A stretch of DNA of 64,000 nucleotides from Artocarpus heterophyllus (GCA_025403435.1 CM046353.1:14556836-14620835), one strand, 5' to 3'. Counted from the first letter of the stretch, positions 25,131 to 37,355 are shown. Program-made: numbers and translations. The notes: generated by a model not told the origin, from the sequence alone.

Positions 25131-26118
25131 GACACAACTATCATAATTGCTTCTTTTGAAATCATGAGAAGTCATAAATGTGTCAAACCTCTTGTACCAT
25201 TGTCCGGGTGACTGTTTCAGGTCATAAAAAGACTTTTTTAACAAGCATACATAGTCCTTCTTACCTGGAACTATAAAACCCTCTGGCTGCTATATGTAGA
25301 TGTCTTCCTCAAGTTCTCCATGTAAGAATGTTGTCTTCACATCCAACTGATCAAGCTCAAAATCATGCATGGCCACAATACCTAGCAAAGCTTGAATCGA
25401 GCTATGCTTTGCAATTGGAGAAAGGAAATGGAAAGTCTAACCCGAAACCTGACTATATCCTTTTGCAACTAGTCTTGCCTTGTACTTGGCTTCTTCAACT
25501 CCTAGTGTTTCTTCTTTCCTTTTAAATATCCATTTGCAATGAACAATTTTCTTACCCTTAGGTAATCTCACTAAGTCTCATGTGCCATTCTTATGAAGCG
25601 ATTCTATCTCCTCCTGCATGGCACTCATCCATCTGCCAAAGTCATCACTACTAACTGCCTTTGAGTAAGTAGAAGGTTCTTCACTAGGCTCAATATCTTT
25701 GGCCATATTTAAGGCATAAGTAACCAAATCAGCTTCAACATATCTCTGTGGAGGTCGAACATCTCGTCCAAGCTTGTTTTTAGTAATAGAATACTGTGGT
25801 GGAAGTAGCGCTAACTTGTATCTTTGAGCTAGACTATGGTGTAGACTCTGGTATTGATAATGGCCCAATCTCAAACTCTACATATGTGCTTGATTCCTGT
25901 TGCTTTTTATCACCAGAATCTCTAGAAGATGAGTCATTGAGCATAGCAATTTTATAAAAAATAACATCTCTATAGATTATGATTTTTCTAGTTTCTGGGC
26001 ACCATAGCTTATATCCCTTAATGCCAGACTTATACCCAAGAAAGACACACTTTATAGATCTAGGTTCTAGTTTTCCATTTTTAACATGAGGATAGGCAAG
26101 ACATCCAAATATCTTCAA
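25131..26118 (-). pseudogene. Element C integrase C-terminus and reverse transcriptase, truncated
   Basis: IFGCLAYPHVKNGKLEPRS and VFLGYKSGIKGYKLWCPE mark the end of a copia integrase. WMSAMQEEIESLHKNGT begins RT, continuing to LKKSFYDLKQSPGQWYKRFD near 25230-25180 and breaking off at the junction with B before the YVDD palm motif. Frameshifts and stops separate the pieces. Confidence 0.82.
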
Positions 26119-27240
26119 ATTAGAGTAACTAGCAAGAGTACCAGACCATACCTCTTATGGAGTCTTTGTCAATAACAGTTGAGGGAAAGCCATTAACAAT
26201 AAAACAAGCTATAGAAGCAGCTTCGGTCTAAAAAGACTTAGGTAAACCATCATTGCAGAGCATACAACATACTTCTCCATCAAGGTCCTATTCATTCACT
26301 TTGCAACACCATTTTGCTGCGGAGTATGATAAACTATACGATGCCCCTCATAGTTCTTTTTGACTTGCATAGAGCATTAAACTCATTAGAACAAAACTCC
26401 AAGCCATTATCAGTGTAGAGACATTTTGCCTGCATACTTGGCAATTTCTTAAACATAGTCTTCCACTTTTTGAATGCAGGTAACACTCATTCTTTTGCTT
26501 CAAGAAGGATGCCCAAACTTTTCTAGAAAAATCATCAATAAGAGTCAACATATAATTAGCACCTCCCTTAGAAGGCACCTTAGATGGTCCCTAAAGATTT
26601 GAATGTATGTAGTCGAGTGTTCCCTTTGTGTTGTGAATTCCTCTTATGAATCTGACTCTCTTCTGCTTTCCAGAAATGTAGTGCTCACAGAACTTCAATT
26701 TACTAATACTTTGACCATCAAGAAGTCCTCTTCTACAAATTTAACCATCCCATTCTCACTCATATGCCTAAGGCGCATATGCCAAAGTCTAGAAACGTCA
26801 CCAACTGATAAGGAAGGAGTAACAATAGTTGCATCACCTGTAACCATAGAGCCTTAGAAGACATATAACTTGGTAGACTTTCTCTGCCCTTTCATCACAA
26901 CAAGGGCACCTTTGCTAACCTTTAGGACTCCACCTTCACTAGTGTCCTTGTACCCTTTTGAATCAAGAGTACTCAAAGAGAATTCCTCTTTAGATTTGGG
27001 ATATGTCTTATATCACCAATCATCCTGACAACTCCATCAAACATTTTAATTCTGACTATTCTAATACCAGCTATTTGGCAAGATACATTATTTACCATTA
27101 ACACAGCACCTTCAGGCACTATTTCATATGTTGAAAACTAGTATCGATTATGACACATATGAAACGTGCAACCTGAATCAAGAATTCAATTGTCGCAAGG
27201 TTTAAGTCTCCATTAGAAACAACAAGGAGTTCTCCGTCAT
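26119..27240 (-). pseudogene. Element C protease and integrase core remnant
   Basis: An aspartic protease motif of the LDSGCTFHMC type is readable near 27170-27140. The integrase core (GGANYMLTLIDDFSRKVWASF) is at 26348-26578 and is frameshifted before the second aspartate. Non-functional. Confidence 0.75.
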
Positions 27241-28027
27241 TTTAGTCATCTTCTACAACATTGGCTTCACCAGATTTTATTGGTTGTTTTCTCTTCGATT
27301 AGCAACAACCTTGTTATTCTTATTTTGCAACTTATAGGATTCAAATTTGATGTGCCTCTTTTTCTTACAGTACTTGTAGACTTTGTCTTTGTTACCAGAT
27401 TTTGATATGTCGTTCTCACTACCACTAAAATTCCTCTCCTGTATCCTCCCTTGAACAACAAGGCCCTTAGCTTGAGCCTCAGTTCCAACCACAAACTAAT
27501 TCATCTTCTCCTTACAAAATAGTATTCTAAAGATTGCATATGACGAAGGCAGCGAACTAATAAAATCAACTTTAAATCTTTATCATCATACCTAGCCTCT
27601 AAGGTTTCTAGATCAGAGACAATCTCCTTAAACACGGTTAATTGATCTTTTAAAGACGTACCTTCTGTCATACCATGAAAATACAGTCGTTGCTTCAAGT
27701 GCAATTTACTAGTCAGATTTTTTGTCATGCACAACTGCCCCAACTTCAACCACAATACAATAGCGGTTTTCTCCTTCAGAACATCTTGTAGAATTTATTT
27801 CAATAGATGAAGAAGAATTTGAGATAGGGCCTTTTGATCCTTACATTGTTTTTCCTCCATTGTCCATGTTGAGGGCATTATAGCAAACCCTAGCAGTGCA
27901 TCATCCAAATCCATCCATGAGAGCACAGCCTCCATCTTGACTTGCCATGGTGAAAATCTGGTGTTATGATCCAAAAGTGGAATGTCGTATTTCATGGTTG
28001 CCATTCTTGAAATCAAACTTGGCTTGA
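27241..28027 (-). pseudogene. Element C gag remnant
   Basis: The start MATMKYDIPLLDHNTRFSPW (about 28015) is followed by WQVKMEAVLSWMDLDDALLGF and, at 27501-27755, LHLKQRLYFHGMTEGTSLKD. A degraded zinc knuckle (YCKKKRHIKFESYKL) lies near 27390-27340. Frames are broken at about 27795 and 27500. Confidence 0.8.
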
Positions 28028-28300
28028 GCTTTGATACAAGTTTGTTAGAAAATAAACGAAAAATAGGCAATATAAAACGAAGAACATTTTCACAAAGCCC
28101 CCAAAAAATTCTCATAGTTATAATTTAATCACAAACATCGCACTACGAATTTTTCAGATCGAATCAAATAGAATTCGGGTCATTATACTCTAACAAAAGA
28201 CAATAATGTAATTATTTCCTATGTAGCTAAAGCAATTGCTGTTAATATTAGCTCTATCACAATATTAGTGGCTTTTTGTAATTTTTTTTTTTTATAATAT

Positions 28301-28430
28301 GTTGTTTTGCTATGGAATTGTTATGGAATATGGGTGTAATTTAATAATACGGTGTTTTTTTTTGTTGATTTTGAAATAGTAGTTTTTTTTGGTTTTATGG
28401 TTGAAGGTATTTTTTTTTTTGAATTTTATA
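28301..28430. other. T-rich intergenic stretch
   Basis: Poly-T runs; no gene. Confidence 0.5.
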
Positions 28431-28439
28431 AAAAAACTA

Positions 28440-28880
28440 TGATGGGTTTTGGGACGGATGGAACCTGGCAGGTTTTGATACAGTACTTGGTGAGTTCTGG
28501 GATGGAACTTGATGAGTTTTAAGATGGAACCTGACAGTTTCCTCTTCGACATCCCACGCCGGTGATCGGAGACCGTTGGCATTTTTTTGTTTCCATGAAA
28601 ATATGTTTGAATCTTGTAGGTTTCACTTTGGAACCTACCAGTTACAATCCTTGTGTCGGTGACTAGAGGCAGTTGATGCTTCTTTGTTTCAAAGAGAATA
28701 TGTTAGAATCTGGTAGGTTCTACTTTGGAACCTACCAGATTACAATCGGGAACATGTTGCAACTATAGAACCTGTCAGGTTACAATCTAACACCTTATGC
28801 CGATGACCGGAGGCGGTTCCGGTGAGTTCCACAATGGAACTTGTCGGGTTCCATTTCGGCGTCTTGCTTGAGTGAGTGAG
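28440..28880. repeat. Degenerate minisatellite, GGAACCTRCCAG / GGTGACCGGAGG type
   Basis: Phrases such as TTTGGAACCTACCAG, ACTTTGGAACCTACC and GGTGATCGGAGACCGTTG, GGTGACTAGAGGCAGTTG, GATGACCGGAGGCGGTT recur every 100-120 bases. The phrases vary, but their order is kept. The second half-phrase resembles the array at 36410-37130. Confidence 0.6.
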
Positions 28881-29425
28881 AGGAAGGGTAACTTAGTCTT
28901 TTAATAAATCCCTAATTTATAATAAAAGGATAGTTTTAATAAATAGTTTGTTGTAGGGCATTTTTAATAAGATAGTGCATTTAGAGGGCATTCTTATAAG
29001 TTGCCATTTTATTATTATTTAATATGTTTTAGAAAACCAAAAATACAATTGAAAACATCTAGTTAGATATCACAAAATCTAGAAAAATAAATTATTTAGT
29101 TGTTTATCATATTGTTAAAAAACAATTTGTCCCTATGTCTATTTTGGTCGATCTTACACGGTCACAATTTGGAGATATCATTTACCACACACCTCAATGC
29201 AACTTTAAAAGTTACCAACACTTTTAAAGACAAAGTTTACTCAATTGCTTAAAACAACAGTCGATTGTTAACTCGACACAATGAACAATAATCATTTTAA
29301 AGCAGAACTATCCCAAACCGGGTCCTTAGATCAACTTCTATCACTTTTAAAAGTTCTCGTAGGTCACATATTCTCCCATAAATTGAGCGGTCTGGACAAA
29401 AATGCTCCAATGAATCATCATTTAT
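28881..29425. other. AT-rich intergenic stretch
   Basis: No gene or recognised repeat. Confidence 0.5.
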
Positions 29426-29428
29426 TTA

Positions 29429-29548
29429 GGGCCCGTTTGTTTCGATACTCGAATCACGGTTCGAATTATTTTGCTACAGTATTTTCTCTTACAAAAATTT
29501 AAATCTTCATTCAAATACTCCATTCAAATACTCGAACTAAACGGGCCC
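29429..29548. mobile_element. Tourist-like (PIF/Harbinger) MITE, 120 bp
   Basis: It starts GGGCCCGTTTGTTTCGATAC and ends with the inverse (CTCGAACTAAACGGGCCC). It is flanked by a perfect TTA duplication (29426-29428 and 29549-29551). GG-initial inverted repeats with a TTA/TAA duplication define Tourist-type MITEs. Confidence 0.8.
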
Positions 29549-29551
29549 TTA

Positions 29552-30904
29552 ATTAACTAGTATGGAGACGTCCCAAGCACATCCCGTATCCGCATTAGTA
29601 ACAAAAAAGTTTTTTTTTTCCTCTTGCATGTATTTTTTATGCAGCTATTTGAGGGGGGAAAAAAACAAAGTATCGTTTCTCTTTTTAATTGTATATGTAT
29701 GCTGACACAATATATATTTAGACAGCTCCAAATTGACATATGAAATAAAACAAAAGGAAATTTACAAAGAAATAATTAGAAACTTAGGAAAAGCTTTTAA
29801 ATTTTGCTCAAACACTTCTCTATACCTATTTGATATTAAATATAGAAATAAAATGCAACCTCATCTAAGAAAAAGTAAAAAAAAAAAAAAAATGCAATCA
29901 GCTTAAAATATTTTATGATGCATATTTCAAAAGGAAATTTTCATAAATGTAATATTTTAATATTTACTTTTTATAAATGCCACATATGTTTATTTGTGTA
30001 CACCTTAACATAAAATATGAAAGATAGTGTAGCATAACTTTTTTCAAATGTGACACAAATAAACACAACTTTTAAAAGTATGGAATAACATATAATTTTC
30101 TCTATTTCAAATTTAATTCTTCTTTTGAGTATGATTGGTCCCTGCAGTGATAGAACCTTGCCTAATAAACTGGGCGTACTACTTCCCAACCTTCTATGAA
30201 CCTTGCTTCTTTCATGATTTTTACTACTTTCTTTATGAAAGAGATTCATATCACAAAGAAATTTAACAAATAAAAAAGAAATAAAAAACATTATAATTAA
30301 TTTATTAATATAAAAGGTTCACAAGATCTCTATAATATTTTATTATATTGGTAAGTTCTGTTAGTACACAAGGTAATTGTTTATGTTATTGAAGCTATGA
30401 ACAACTAAAGAGAGCATACATATAGAAAAGTTAAAACACATTAGTAGAAAGTTAAAAACAAGAGAAAATAAAAAGAAAGAGAGCAAAAGATATAGACTGA
30501 TGTGTGGTGTGCAAGTGAACAAATTAGCCAAGTGGACTAACTTTAAATCATTGATTTGAACTAAGTGATAAGAGAGTAAATTTCAACCATTTGATTAGTT
30601 GAAGTACAAAATTATTCCCTCTTCTTATGTAAGTAGTAGTAGTTATAGATAGATATAGATAATGATGTCAGAGAATAATATTAAACGAAGTGTCACCAAC
30701 ATTGAACTCTTTAATCATCAACATATACATTTTTTTGGGTTCAAAACTTGATAAGTGGTGATGGTATCGCTCTAAATGGCAAAGCACGCCTCAAAACATG
30801 GGAGTTTAATAATTATTAGTTTTAATCATATAATTATACCTCTTAGTTTTAATTATCTTTTATTTTTTATTTTTATTTTTGTTTTTAGAGACTATAAAAG
30901 TATC
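29552..30904. other. AT-rich intergenic stretch
   Basis: Only short frames without domains (29557-29739, 29971-30291). No RNA gene or clear repeat was seen. Confidence 0.55.
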
Positions 30905-32907
30905 CTTGAGTATATTAAACCATATTCGCAAATGGGAATGTCTGGCTCATGTCCTGTTTAAGGATGCTAATAAGTTAGAAGCATGTTTGGAAGTTTGCTT
31001 GTTTGTAAGATATCGAAAAGGGACTAAAGGGGTTATTTATATAACCCAAAGGAAAATAAAGTCGTGGTTTCAACTAATGCAACATTCCTTGAGGAGAGTT
31101 ACATGGACGACTTTAAGCCTCGAAGCAAAGTGGTGCTTGAGGAGTTAAGGAGTGATCCGATCATTTTGGAGGTTCCGAATGAAACCATTCTGATAAGTGT
31201 AGAAAAACCAAATGAACCTGAATAACAACCTAAGGGGCTTCGGTGTAGTGGGAGGATCGGGCGTCAACCTGAGAGGTATATGTTTAATGGGAAAATATTT
31301 TTGGCTGAACCAGATGAACATGACAGGGATCCTTATACTTACGCAGAGGCTATGGAGGATGTTGATTCAAAACTCTAGACAGAGGCCATGAACACAGAGA
31401 TGAAGTCTATGGAGACTAATCAGGTTTGGGAGCTTGTGGATCTTCCCAAAGGGGTAAAACCCATAGGGTGTAAGTGGATATACAAAGGAAAAGAGGAATG
31501 GATGGAAAGGTCGAAACCTTTAAGGCTAGATTGGTAGCTAAGGGTTATACACAAAAGGAAGGAATCGATTATGAGGAAACCTTTTCGCCTATAGCCATGC
31601 TTAAGTCCATCCGAATTCTCTTGCCCATAGCTGCTGCTCTCGACTACGAGATTTGGTAGATGGATGTCAAGATGGCTTTTCTAAATGGCTATCTTGATGA
31701 GTCCATTTATATGGAACAACTAGACGGGTTCAAGGTCAAAGGTCAAGAGGGTAAGGTTTGTAAGCTGCTAAAGTCAATTTATGGACTTAAGCAGGCTTCT
31801 CGTTCTTGGAACATAAGATTTGATCAGGTGATCAAGACTTATGGGTTCTCACAAAATGTGGATGAGCCATGTGTTTACAAACACATTAAGAATGGGAAGG
31901 TGGTTTTTCTACTACTCTATGAAGATGATATTTTGCTAATTGGCAATGACATTGGGGCATTGTCATCGGTCAAATTATGGTTGACCAAGCAGTTTGACAT
32001 GAAGGACTTAGGTGAGGCTAATTTTGTTCTCGGTATCTAGATATTTTGAGATAGAAAGAACAAAATGATAGCTTTGTCCCAGGCCGGCTACATAGATAAA
32101 ATTCTCAGGATGTTTGCAATGAAGGATTCTAAGAAAGGTGGGCAACCATTTAGGTCTAGAATTACTCTTTGTAAGAAAGATTCTCCAAATTCTGCAGAAG
32201 AAAGAGAATACATGAAGAAGGTGCCTTATGCTTTGGCAGTGGGTAGTCTCATGTATGTCATGCATTGTACACGACCAGATATTTATTATGCGGTCGGGAT
32301 TGTAAGTTGATTTTAGGCGGATCTAGGACCGAACCATTGGGTTGCGGTAAAGCATATTTTCAAGTACCTTAGAAGGACTCAAGGGTATATGTTTGTATAT
32401 TCGGGTGAGGACTTGACTTCTCTAGAATATATTGACTCGGATTTTCAATCCTATCTGGATTCTAGGAAATCTACATTAGGTTTTGTGTTTACTCTAGGCG
32501 GTGGTGCCATCAGTTGGAGAAGTGTCAAACAAGATTGCACTTCAGATTCAATGATAGAGGCTGAGTATGTGGCAGCTAGTGATGCTTCAAAAGAAGCAGT
32601 GTGGCTCCACAAGTTCCTTTGGGATCTTGAGGTAGTTCCTGGCATGGCTAAGGCGATATCATTGTACTGTGATAACAATGCGGCGGTAGCTAATGCTAAG
32701 GAACCAAGATTTCACAAGAAGAGTAAGCATATTGATCGGAAGTATCATGTGATAAAGGACTTCGTTGAGGGCGGGCATGTCACGGTGTGCAAGATCGCGT
32801 CAGAGGACAATTTAGCTGATCCATTTACGAAGACACTTACTGGGAGAGTCTTCGAGAGGCATGTGGAAGCCATGGGGATGCGAGATTTGTCATATTTACT
32901 CACTTAG
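30905..32907 (+). pseudogene. Element D integrase tail, reverse transcriptase and RNase H
   Basis: The integrase tail (CLAHVLFKDANKLEACLEVC) is followed by the linker near 31280, then RT at 31474-32040 (MDVKMAFLNGYLDESIYMEQ; palm reads YEDDILLIGND instead of YVDD). RNase H at 32389-32907 (KQDCTSDSMIEAEYVAASD, DNNAAVANAKEPRFHKKS) is a 172-codon open stretch ending DLSYLLT. Stops at about 31222, 31378, 31659 and 32038 separate the parts. It is better preserved than B but cannot encode a complete protein. Confidence 0.87.
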
Positions 32908-32921
32908 TGCAAGTGAGAGAT

Positions 32922-34911
32922 TGTTAGACATGTATGCCCTAAGGAGTAAAAATGTAATAAGTTTTTAGAGACATTTTTATCAATAAAGAATTTATTCATT
33001 ATTTATATATCAAATCTTGTCCTCTTTGCGTTCATATTTGTTGAATGTATGTTAAGCAAACAAAAAGTCTAAGACTGTCGGTCTAAACCTTTAAGAATTA
33101 GGCATATGATGGACAGATTATGCGGAAGACACGATTCTAAGGTGACAGTCTAAATCATAAGATCCGCAATCAAGGAAATAAAGTTGGGCGCTTTATTCAT
33201 GTAAAGATTATTATGTTGTCTATATCCCTATTGGGAGATGGTTTGTCTTAATCACCGGAGGTGGACTCCATGAATAGAAACCTTGGCACGTTGTCATAGG
33301 TGACGATGTGTTAGATCGGGACATAAAGTGAATTGATTTGGATTAATAATTTTGTCTCGACAAATCGATTTACTTTAGACAATCATTTGTATTGTATCTT
33401 AATCTTGAGATGAATAGTGAGCCCGTTGTCTTGACTTGTGTCTTTTGATATACCAAAGGGTGACATCCACATCTTAATAGTGGTATGCATGCCGGTACAT
33501 TGGAGGCATGACTCTTGATAGCGTAGACTTGTTATTCATAGATATGAAATCTATAGCTCCTCTTAACGGTAGTTATATCCTCTTATATGCGTTATCCTAT
33601 AATTGAAAAACTGGAGCGCTCAACCATTTGGATACATAGGTGTAACCGAATGGTATACTGTCCTTAGATGGTAAGTTTTTCGATGGTGAGATAATGAAAC
33701 ATAAGATAAAAATAATCAAGAAGGTAAGACATAACTTGTCGTTAAGTCGGTTATGGATAATCATATGGGGATACGATACACTATGATACGTAATGGAGAC
33801 TTAGCTATACGGGCTTCGTAGTTCTATATAGTTCGAGAGTGCAGCTCGAAGCTTTTAGTGGAGTAACGTTGGAGTTGATAATTATGAAATGTATATCTGG
33901 GATATTGGGTTTCATAATTATCAGGAGCTTGAACTATAAAGGTCCATTTGGTCCTATTTGCTAGCTCACAAAATCCTGTAACGATACAGTGTGTTTTTTC
34001 AATAATTAGTGACTTCTATCAGATTTATTAGACTGGTTAAAATTTGAAAGAATCAGATAATTCACATCTGTTTATCGGTTGAATTAATTTTGTTATAAAA
34101 TTAATTCAAGATAAACTTGTTGAATTATTGGAATCGGATAATTCTTATCTGTTTATTGGTTGATTTAATTTTTGAATAAATTAGATCAAGATAAACTTGT
34201 AGAATTATAAGGAATTCATTTATTTTCTTAGAGATTATCTAGATAAAGTTGTTTTAATTAGATAACTTTTCTATTAGGTTATTTGAATTAAAACTGAGAT
34301 TTTATCCTATAGAATCTTGGGTGGAAAATAAAAGATTCGCTGAGATATTTTTTCGACAGTTCGGCATGTCGATTCTCAAGTTCGGCCTTCCGATCTGCGA
34401 AGGATAAGATTACACATTTTCATGTGGATTTTATTAGATATTGATTCAAATTTGATTCTGATTCAAATTTTTGAGACCTAATCTGATAAGGACTGACCCT
34501 AGACCCAACCTCTATAAATAGGGAGTAAGTCACATAAGTTATTCAGATCAATTGAGAGATTAAGAGTGATACTCTGCTAGTGAGAATCTGAAACTCCTTG
34601 AGAGCTTTTGTTCACAAATCATGAACACTTGCTTTGGGTTCTTTCAATTGGTTGGAAGTAGAGTCATCTAGAGAAAGAGCTGTACGTGTGAGCCCACACT
34701 CACTCCGATCGTGGATAGAGAATAGCAAAGAAGACTAGTTGGTTGAGGCTTTTCAGGAACGTTACTTCTCTTCACTGATTGCAGGAGCGTTTTGGCATAC
34801 AATGATTAGTAAGATCTGGTTAATTTATGTATATAGCATGTCAAACTTGTGTTTTGGAAAATATTCTGATATAAAATTTTTAAAATTCTGCTGCATACTA
34901 TTTTTCCAACA
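32922..34911 (+). repeat. Element D 3' LTR
   Basis: 1,990 bp, TGTTAGACATG to TTCCAACA. TATA-like CTCTATAAATAGGG near 34510. Only two GC-rich CGGCATGTCGA/CGGCCTTCCGA motifs remain (34355-34400). Confidence 0.9.
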
Positions 34912-34913
34912 TA

Positions 34914-35332
34914 GTTGTGCAGTTCCATATTGCATGGGAATGGTCCCAATAGCATGAGGCCTTTAGGGGTTAAGAACAAAACCGTACGAGCTTAGACTCA
35001 AAGCGGACGATATCGTGCCAAGTGGAAATGCAAGTTATTACAATATTTTTTCTAAAATTGTTTTATAAAACTACAAATTCTATGTTAGGTCCCCAAAGGT
35101 GGGGTGATTATGACAACCATAATCTCTTGAGGCAAATGTCTAAGAAAGGGTAAGTTGTGCAGTGATAACTTGTGCAGCTCTATATTGCGTGAGAATGGTC
35201 CCAATAGCATGAGGCCTTCAAGGGTTAAGAACAAAACCATACGGGCTTAGGCTCAAAGCGAACAATATTGTGCCAACCGGAAGTGCAAGTTATTACAATA
35301 TTTTTCTAAAATCGTTTTAGAAAACTACAAAT
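34914..35332. repeat. Direct duplication of about 165 bp
   Basis: Two copies (about 34914-35082 and 35169-35332) of a segment with GAATGGTCCCAATAGCATGA, TTAAGAACAAAACC and CAAGTTATTACAATATTTTT. They are separated by about 90 bases with TAGGTCCCCAAAGGTGGGG. No coding frame. It may be part of a small transposon, but its ends could not be defined. Confidence 0.7.
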
Positions 35333-35406
35333 TCTCCACAAATTTTTAACATGTTATGCAAGTATCTTTTGAAAAAGAGAATGATTATAGAACCATGTAA
35401 AATTAC

Positions 35407-35424
35407 GAGAGAGAGAGAGAGAGA
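35407..35424. repeat. (GA)n microsatellite
   Basis: Nine GA dinucleotides. Confidence 0.85.
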
Positions 35425-36409
35425 CCGAGGTAATTTTGTAAATTGAAACGAATGAGATTCTTAAGTTAAAGGGAGATTTACACGATATGTCCTTCATGAA
35501 CATTTTTTTATCAACATTGCTCTATTCTTTTTGACTTTTTATTTTTTCTCCTTTTATATTTATTTATTTTTCTTAATTTGATTTGTCATTTGACATTTTT
35601 GTCCCACTACGAAAAACCATTTCTAGACTAGAAACTCTAATTTATTTCTCACTTTTTTCAGTCTTGGATCTCCTTCTCTCTATACACCCGATCTCTGTCT
35701 CTCTCCCTCCCTCTCTATCTCGCTCAAGCAATGGATCTTTAGATCCAACAATGCTCGAAGCTCTGACATTGGCGTGACCAACTTACGAACTCGGTCAACA
35801 ATAGCAAACTTATCATTGTCAAGAGCCAATTTGAAGTCATGATGTTGTTTGAAGATCAGTTCATGCGAATGAATGTCGTCTTCTTTGTAGATCTAAGATC
35901 TTCACGTTTGAGATTACAATGTCATTCATCAATTTGACATCTCCATTGTTCGAGAGATTCGCCACCATGATTTGTGGGAACATCGATAAAGCTCGTCGTG
36001 ATTCAAGCTTGTCGTTCGGTTGGAGTCCATTGTAGTTCATCTTCTCTTTCTCCACCCCCTCTCCTCCTCCTTCCCCTTGACGAGAAACGAACAAGATTGA
36101 CACCTATGGAACTAATATGTGTCTCCTCTAAATATGGTAGATTATTTTTTGTGATTTTGTAAATTTGATCATTGACGTGATCAAGAGATTGTTATGTGTT
36201 GTACGTATTGTGATTTTAAGATTTTTTTTTTGGTTGTATGTTGTTGAGAATTGGTTTTGTTTTAGATCTGCTGAGATTCAGATTGGGTTTTGATTTTTTT
36301 TCCTGGCAATTTGTTTCCCTTTTTATGTATGGAATTTCTGTATAATGTCATAAGAGAGTAATTTTGATAATACATTTTGCCCCTAAAATTTGGGTATAAT
36401 TTGATAATC
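35425..36409. other. Intergenic DNA with CT-rich tracts
   Basis: A CT-rich block (35670-35730) and short frames on both strands without domains. Left and right ends of 35461-37500 (AAGTTAAAGGGAGATTTAC against the inverse of AATTCCCCTAAGTTAAA) hint at a decayed inverted-repeat element enclosing the next array. Confidence 0.4.
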
Positions 36410-37130
36410 TAGCAAATTACGAAATGAAATCTACCAAATTCCTCTTAGGAATCTGTTGGAGATGGTTGACATTTTTTCTATTGAACAATATAATAATAAT
36501 AATAATAGTAGATCATAATGTAATCTACCAGATTCCTTTCTTTGGTATCAGATAGATTACTAATTGGTCCGGCGACCCATGTTCTTGATCTAAAAAAAAT
36601 TAGTTGATTATGAGAAATAATCTGCTAGATTTTGCCTTTTGGTATTTACCAAATTTCACTCTGGTGGTCACGTCGGTGATCTGAGACAGTCGATAGTTTT
36701 TTTTATTGAAAATAAAAAAATAAGATGATTCAATAGATTCTACATTGGCATATGCTAAATTCCACTTTGTCAGCTCGTATTGGTGACTGAAGATTTTTTT
36801 TTTGAAAATAAAAAATAATCTACTAGATTTTGTGTTGGCATATGTTGGATTTCGCTCTGGCGGCTATATCGGCGACCAGAAATGGTTGTTATTTTTTGTT
36901 TAAAAAAAGATAACCTGATAGATTTTAGTGCGACAACTGTCAAATTCCATTTCGCGCATCTCTCATTGGTGACCGCATATATTTGGTACACTTTGTTCTA
37001 AATAAAAATATAACCTATTAGATTCTACACTAGCAACTACCAAATTTCACTTTGACAGCTCATGGCGAAAGTTGCTATTTTTTTGCCAAAGATAAAAAAT
37101 AATATACTAGAATATTCCACATTGGTATTT
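36410..37130. repeat. Degenerate minisatellite, about seven units of 85-105 bp
   Basis: Each unit has a version of AATCTACTAGATTTT, a GGCATATGCCAAATTCCACT-like phrase, GGTGACCAGAGA/GGTGACTGAAGA, and a T/A-rich spacer. Units start near 36420, 36510, 36615, 36720, 36815, 36910 and 37010. Similarity between units is modest. Confidence 0.6.
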
Positions 37131-37203
37131 GGAATATTAAATTTTTGAATGGTAATTGTAAACTGTATTTCACATATAGGATTTAGCTTATATTTGCCGT
37201 TTT
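37131..37203. other. Spacer
   Basis: Nothing recognised. Confidence 0.4.
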
Positions 37204-37355
37204 TTCTTGTCCCTTTTCGTGTCTCCCAATAATATCATATCACATCAATTATAATATATTAATTGATATAATTAATGACATAATATTTTAATTAACATAG
37301 CATTTTAAATGACATGGTACGATATTATTACAGGGACACAAATAGGGACACAAAT
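37204..37355. mobile_element. Fold-back/MITE-like inverted repeat, about 150 bp
   Basis: The left arm TGTCCCTTTTCGTGTCTCCC...AATAATATCATATC is mirrored by the right arm GTACGATATTATTACAGGGACAC...AGGGACAC. The arms are about 38 bases around an AT-rich centre. The target duplication is unclear. It lies about 640 bases upstream of the ligase ATG. Confidence 0.6.

Larger units (their letters stand above)
25131..28300 (-). mobile_element. Element C: Ty1/copia fragment of a second lineage (Tork/Tnt1-like)
   Basis: Reads right to left: end of a 5' LTR (TTCTAACA ending at 28043), a degenerate initiator tRNA-Met primer site (28028-28039), gag, protease, integrase, and RT up to 25131. There it stops at the outer edge of element B's LTR. 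RNase H and the 3' LTR are missing. Its sequence is clearly different from the A family; LDQLDVKTTFLHGELEEDIY-like RT text is typical of Tork/Tnt1 elements. The start of the 5' LTR upstream of 28043 was not delimited. Confidence 0.82.
30905..34911 (+). mobile_element. Element D: 5'-truncated Ty1/copia element, A family
   Basis: Homology to A and E starts inside the integrase C-terminal region (TTAAACCATATTCGC, about 30910). It runs through RT and RNase H to a complete 3' LTR (32922-34911). The 5' LTR, leader, gag, protease and integrase core are absent. The LTR ends TTTTTCCAACA and joins a separate duplicated repeat. Confidence 0.88.
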
